Shown here piece after piece: positions 15,743-18,764 of a stretch of DNA of 18,764 bases. This stretch comes from Alistipes sp. (GTDB lineage: Bacteria; Bacteroidota; Bacteroidia; Bacteroidales; Rikenellaceae), in contig JAIDKM010000369.1 of assembly GCA_029051915.1 (NCBI GenBank), positions 1-18,764 on the forward strand. Reading direction: 5' to 3'. The notes beneath the pieces were generated by a model. It saw only the letters and a list, made by a program, of their open reading frames with translations. It was not told the origin of the DNA and searched no databases. Every line of letters begins with the position of its first letter. Position 1 is the stretch's first letter. The position numbers and the translations under genes were made by a program.

Positions 15743-15825
15743 AGTTCAGTAATTAAAAATAACGGAAGCCGGTAGCCAAAGCCGTGTTTTGCCTGACCGC
15801 AAGCCGATCTCCGGGAAATCGATTT

Positions 15826-17385
15826 TTAATTCTCCTGTTGGTAATCCATGTTATAGTGGCAGCCGACCGACTCCTTGATGTCGCGGCCCTGCTTGATGAC
15901 CAGATAGGCCACGGCGATCATGTTGCGCAGCTCGCACAGCTCGCGGTTGGGCTTGGTCTTGCCGTAGAGCTCCTCGGTCTCCTCGTAGAGGGTCGAGAGA
16001 CGCCGCATGGCCCGCTTGAGCGAGAGGTTCGAGCGTACGATACCCACGTAATTGGACATGATGGTCTGCATCTCGCGCTTCGACTGGATAATCATCAGCA
16101 TCTCCTCGGTATGCTGCGTGCCCTCGAAATCCCAGTCGGGAATCCCCTCCTGGAAATCCACCTTGTCGAGCTGGGCCGTGGCGTGGCGCGCTGCCTGGTC
16201 GCCGTAGACGACTGCCTCGATCAACGAATTGGAAGCCAAACGGTTGGCGCCGTGCAGCCCCGTGCAGGAAGTCTCGCCCAAGGCATAGAGCCGTCTGACG
16301 GAAGTCTGACCGTCGGTATCTACCCGCACGCCGCCGCAACAGTAGTGCGCCGCCGGAGTTACGGGAATCAGGTCGCGCGTGATGTCGATGCCGATCGAGC
16401 GGCACTTCTCGTAGATGTTGGGGAAGTGGCTGCGCACGGCCTCGGGATCCTTGTGCGTAACGTCGAGGTAAACGAAATCCTCGCCCCGGCGGGTCATTTC
16501 GCGATAGATCGCCCGGGCCACGACGTCGCGCGGTGCCAGCGACTTCATCGGATGATACTTGTCCATGAACTCCTCGCCCGACTGCAGCCGCAGAATCGCG
16601 CCGAAACCGCGCATCGCCTCGGTAATGAGGAAGTTGGGTTTCTCGCCCGGGTTGTAGAGCGTTGTCGGATGGAACTGGATGAACTCCATGTTCTCGGTGA
16701 TGGCTTTGGCTCGGTGGCACATGGCGATGCCGTCGCCCGTGGCGACTATGGGGTTCGAAGTCGTGGAGTAGATATTGCCGCAGCCGCCCGTCGCCACGAT
16801 GGTGAACTTCGCGAGCATCGTTTCGATTTCGTTGGTCGCCTCGTTGAGCACATAGGCCCCGAAGCAGGCCAGGCCGCGGGTATGGCGCGTAACGAACTCG
16901 CCCAGATGGTGCTGCGTCAGCAGGTCGATGGCGAAATGGTGTTCCAATACGGTGATGTTCGGGTGGCGGCGAACCGATTCGACGAGCGCCCGTTCGATCT
17001 CGGCACCCGTGAGGTCTTCGTGGTGAAGAATGCGGTGTTCGGTATGTCCGCCTTCGCGATTGAGCTCGAAACGCCCATCGGGAGTCTTGTCGAAGCGCGT
17101 GCCCCATCCGATCAGGTCGCGGATCAACTCGGGAGCGCGCCGCACGACCAGCTCCACGGCTTTTTCGTCGCACTTGCCGGCACCGCATACCAGCGTGTCC
17201 CGAATGTGTTTTTCGAACGTGTCGGGTTCGTAGGTTACCGAGCAGATGCCTCCCTGTGCATAGTCGGTGTTGCACTCCCGGATCTCGCCTTTCGTTACCA
17301 CGGTAACGTGTCCGTGGGCGGCGGCTTTCAGCGCGAACGAGAGTCCCGCCGCACCGGATCCGATGACCAGAAAGTCGGTTTTCAT
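15826..17385 (-). CDS. nadB: L-aspartate oxidase
   Basis: This 519-residue flavoenzyme oxidises L-aspartate to iminoaspartate, the first step of de novo NAD synthesis. The FAD dinucleotide motif VIGSGAAGLS is at residues 7-16. The substrate-domain motifs EFIQFHPTTLY, and GETSCTGLHGANRLASNSL near residue 380, are diagnostic. The C-terminal helical domain is complete. I chose the ATG at 17385 (KTDFLVIG), which places the FAD motif at the usual distance. A start at 17412 would overlap the promoter in the repeat. No nadA or nadC is seen in the window. prfC follows after 83 bp. Confidence 0.96.
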   Translation of the reverse strand: MKTDFLVIGSGAAGLSFALKAAAHGHVTVVTKGEIRECNTDYAQGGICSVTYEPDTFEKHIRDTLVCGAGKCDEKAVELVVRRAPELIRDLIGWGTRFDKTPDGRFELNREGGHTEHRILHHEDLTGAEIERALVESVRRHPNITVLEHHFAIDLLTQHHLGEFVTRHTRGLACFGAYVLNEATNEIETMLAKFTIVATGGCGNIYSTTSNPIVATGDGIAMCHRAKAITENMEFIQFHPTTLYNPGEKPNFLITEAMRGFGAILRLQSGEEFMDKYHPMKSLAPRDVVARAIYREMTRRGEDFVYLDVTHKDPEAVRSHFPNIYEKCRSIGIDITRDLIPVTPAAHYCCGGVRVDTDGQTSVRRLYALGETSCTGLHGANRLASNSLIEAVVYGDQAARHATAQLDKVDFQEGIPDWDFEGTQHTEEMLMIIQSKREMQTIMSNYVGIVRSNLSLKRAMRRLSTLYEETEELYGKTKPNRELCELRNMIAVAYLVIKQGRDIKESVGCHYNMDYQQEN

Positions 17386-17409
17386 TGGTTTGAGGGCTTT
17401 ATAGCGTCG

Positions 17410-17442
17410 CAAAGATACGAATAAGCCGAGCGTAATGCCAAA
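17410..17442 (-). promoter_or_regulatory. nadB promoter located inside the 87-bp repeat
   Basis: On the minus strand TTTG (17442-17439) is followed after 21 bp by TATCTTTG (17417-17410), a perfect -7 box. The nadB ATG lies 24 bp downstream. Both elements lie in the repeat, whose last base on this side is the final G of the -7 box. Confidence 0.7.
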
Positions 17443-17496
17443 TTTATTTGAGCATTACCGAGGCGGGAGTATCTAAGACGCAGTCAAAGATACGAA
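17410..17496. repeat. 87-bp repeat, copy 2 (identical to 918-1004)
   Basis: It is identical over all 87 bases to 918-1004, in the same orientation. It begins and ends with CAAAGATACGAA and has a central hairpin at 17432-17458 (12 paired bases per arm, one unpaired A on the 3' side). It occupies the intergenic space between nadB and sppA and merges on the right into a related second unit. Confidence 0.85.
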
Positions 17497-17574
17497 TAAG
17501 CCGAGCGTAAAAAAACGAATTCATTCGATTTTTTTGCCGAGGCGCAGTATCTTCGGCGCAGCCAAAGTACGAAA
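17485..17574. repeat. Diverged tandem unit of the same hairpin repeat
   Basis: It shares CAAAGATACGAATAAGCC and GAGCGTAA with the start of the 87-bp unit, then CCGAGGCG and AGTATCT with its second half, ending in GCCAAAGTACGAAA. The central hairpin differs in sequence but not in form: seven A plus CGAAT (17509-17520), 2-base tip, ATTCG, one unpaired A (17528), seven T (17529-17535). Confidence 0.75.
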
Positions 17575-17580
17575 AAACCA

Positions 17581-17618
17581 CAAAAAAAGCGGGACGCCCC
17601 GAAAAGGAAACGTCCCGC
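17581..17618 (-). terminator. Terminator of sppA
   Basis: GCGGGACG (17589-17596) pairs with CGTCCCGC (17611-17618). On the minus strand the hairpin is followed by seven T. It lies 20 bp after the sppA stop codon. Confidence 0.8.
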
Positions 17619-17638
17619 GAAAAGTCGGTGAAAGGAGA

Positions 17639-18764
17639 TTAGCGGATCTCGACCTTGTAAGGCGAATACATGACGATGCCCTGCTGTCCCAGTGCCTCGC
17701 GGATGCGGTCGTAATCGTCGGCGGAGACACCCGGCAGCACGTTGCCCGCAACAGCGGCACGGACGCGGACGTCGAGCGACGAGAGGATGGCGGCCAGGCC
17801 CGACGGCTGCTCCACTTTCTCGACGACGCGGTATTTCTCGCCCAGGTCGGCCTTGTCGACCGCAATGGCGATCGCCGTCTTCAGACCGCCGTAGGTGTCG
17901 ATCAGACCGATGCCGAGGGCATCCTCGCCCGACCACACGCGGCCCCCGGCGATGTCGAGCACCTTTTCGATCGGGAGGTTGCGGCCCTCGGCCACATAGT
18001 TCGTGAACGTTTCATAGATCTTGTCCACACTGCGCATGGTCGCAGCCCGCTCCAGCGGAGTAAGGGGCTCGACCGTACCCATTCCGGCCGAGGTATTGCT
18101 CTTCACGCCGTCGAGCGTGATGCCGAGTTTGTTTTTGAGGGCGTCGATCTTGTCGATATACATGCCGAAGACGCCGATCGAACCTGTAAGGGTCATCTTG
18201 TCGGCGACGATGACGTCGGCCGGGCAAGAGATATAATAACCGCCGCTGGCCGCATACGATCCCATCGAGACGACGACGGGTTTCTCGGCTTTCAGAAGTT
18301 CCATTTCACGCCAGATCACATCGGAAGCGAGCGCACTGCCGCCCGGAGAATCGACGCGCAACACCACGGCTTTGACATCCTCGTCCTCGCGCACGTCGGC
18401 AAGCCGGCGGGCCAGCGAATTGCCGCCGATCGTGTCGCCCGAACCCTCGCCGTCGACAATGCTGCCCGAAGCATAGACAACGGCCACCTGCGGCGAGGAG
18501 AAATCGAGATCTGCGGGAAGCTGCGAGGCATAGTCGCCCAACGTAACGAACCGATAGTTGCCATCCTTGTCGGACTCGACTCCCAGCGCGGCGAACACGT
18601 CGTCCATCTGGTCTTCGAAGAGCAGACCGTCGACGAATCCCTTCTGCAGCGCCTCCTCGGGAAGCGAGACTTCGAGTTTGTCGGCAAGACGGTTCAGCTC
18701 CCGGACATCGATGTTGCGCGACGCGGCGACCTCTCCGGCGATGGTGCCCCACAACGAATTGACG
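17639..18764 (-). CDS. sppA: Signal peptide peptidase SppA (67K type), C-terminal part
   Basis: The frame is open to the window edge, so only about 375 C-terminal residues are seen, out of roughly 590 usual for the long form. SppA is a membrane-bound serine protease that degrades cleaved signal peptides. The nucleophile region MGSYAASGGYYISCPAD is present, preceded by VLRVDSPGGSALASDVIW and followed by TLTGSIGVFG, all diagnostic of the S49 peptidase family. The catalytic Lys and the membrane anchor expected in the N-terminal half lie outside. The region before about residue 80 links the two repeated domains of the long form. It ends with its own terminator. Confidence 0.93.
   Translation of the reverse strand, partial: VNSLWGTIAGEVAASRNIDVRELNRLADKLEVSLPEEALQKGFVDGLLFEDQMDDVFAALGVESDKDGNYRFVTLGDYASQLPADLDFSSPQVAVVYASGSIVDGEGSGDTIGGNSLARRLADVREDEDVKAVVLRVDSPGGSALASDVIWREMELLKAEKPVVVSMGSYAASGGYYISCPADVIVADKMTLTGSIGVFGMYIDKIDALKNKLGITLDGVKSNTSAGMGTVEPLTPLERAATMRSVDKIYETFTNYVAEGRNLPIEKVLDIAGGRVWSGEDALGIGLIDTYGGLKTAIAIAVDKADLGEKYRVVEKVEQPSGLAAILSSLDVRVRAAVAGNVLPGVSADDYDRIREALGQQGIVMYSPYKVEIR

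Noticed and set aside
15743..15825. A terminator between nadB and prfC
   Set aside because: Only a 4-5 bp imperfect stem is present and the T-run is on the wrong strand, so no terminator can be supported. The two genes may be co-transcribed.
17410..17574. CRISPR-like array
   Set aside because: There are only two units, without regular unique spacers, and the repeats themselves carry the hairpins. No cas gene is nearby.

Overview
The window looks like chromosomal DNA of a GC-rich member of the Bacteroidales. An Alistipes-like genome is my best guess, made from base composition, gene set and TAnnTTTG-type promoters and not from any search. Its left end is the edge of an AT-richer mobile element: bases 1-650 encode most of an RteC-family regulator, the type found in CTnDOT-like conjugative transposons. 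Composition changes at about 780-850, next to a near match to the CTnDOT-type core GTAnnTTTGC.

Region 853-1119 has no gene but holds two dispersed repeats that recur elsewhere in the window and a strong hairpin terminator. From 1120 to 7063 everything is on the minus strand: a response regulator and histidine kinase pair (ATGA overlap), a terminator, then an MgtA-type magnesium P-type ATPase and a small OprB-like outer-membrane porin. Four TTCTAAT-type direct repeats with exact 11-bp periodicity lie just upstream of the mgtA -7 box. That is the geometry of an OmpR/PhoB-family operator, so this reads as a self-contained sensor, pump and porin module.

After a 397-bp gap carrying another repeat copy comes a DUF3467-like gene (+), then lnt-folC (minus). 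Divergent from lnt is a galactose cluster (+): galK, galE and a sugar-nucleotidyltransferase-like gene. No galT is seen. galE carries an in-frame TAA at codon 292, after which 50 conserved C-terminal codons continue in the same frame. This is a point nonsense mutation or a sequence error.

The right part is minus strand: prfC (release factor 3), nadB (L-aspartate oxidase) and the C-terminal part of sppA, which runs off the window. The nadB promoter lies inside an 87-bp repeat that is identical to bases 918-1004. A second, diverged unit follows in tandem, and its central hairpin keeps its shape although the stem sequence differs. These repeats, the mgtA operator and the broken galE are the parts most worth a second look. 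No tRNA, rRNA or CRISPR array was recognised.
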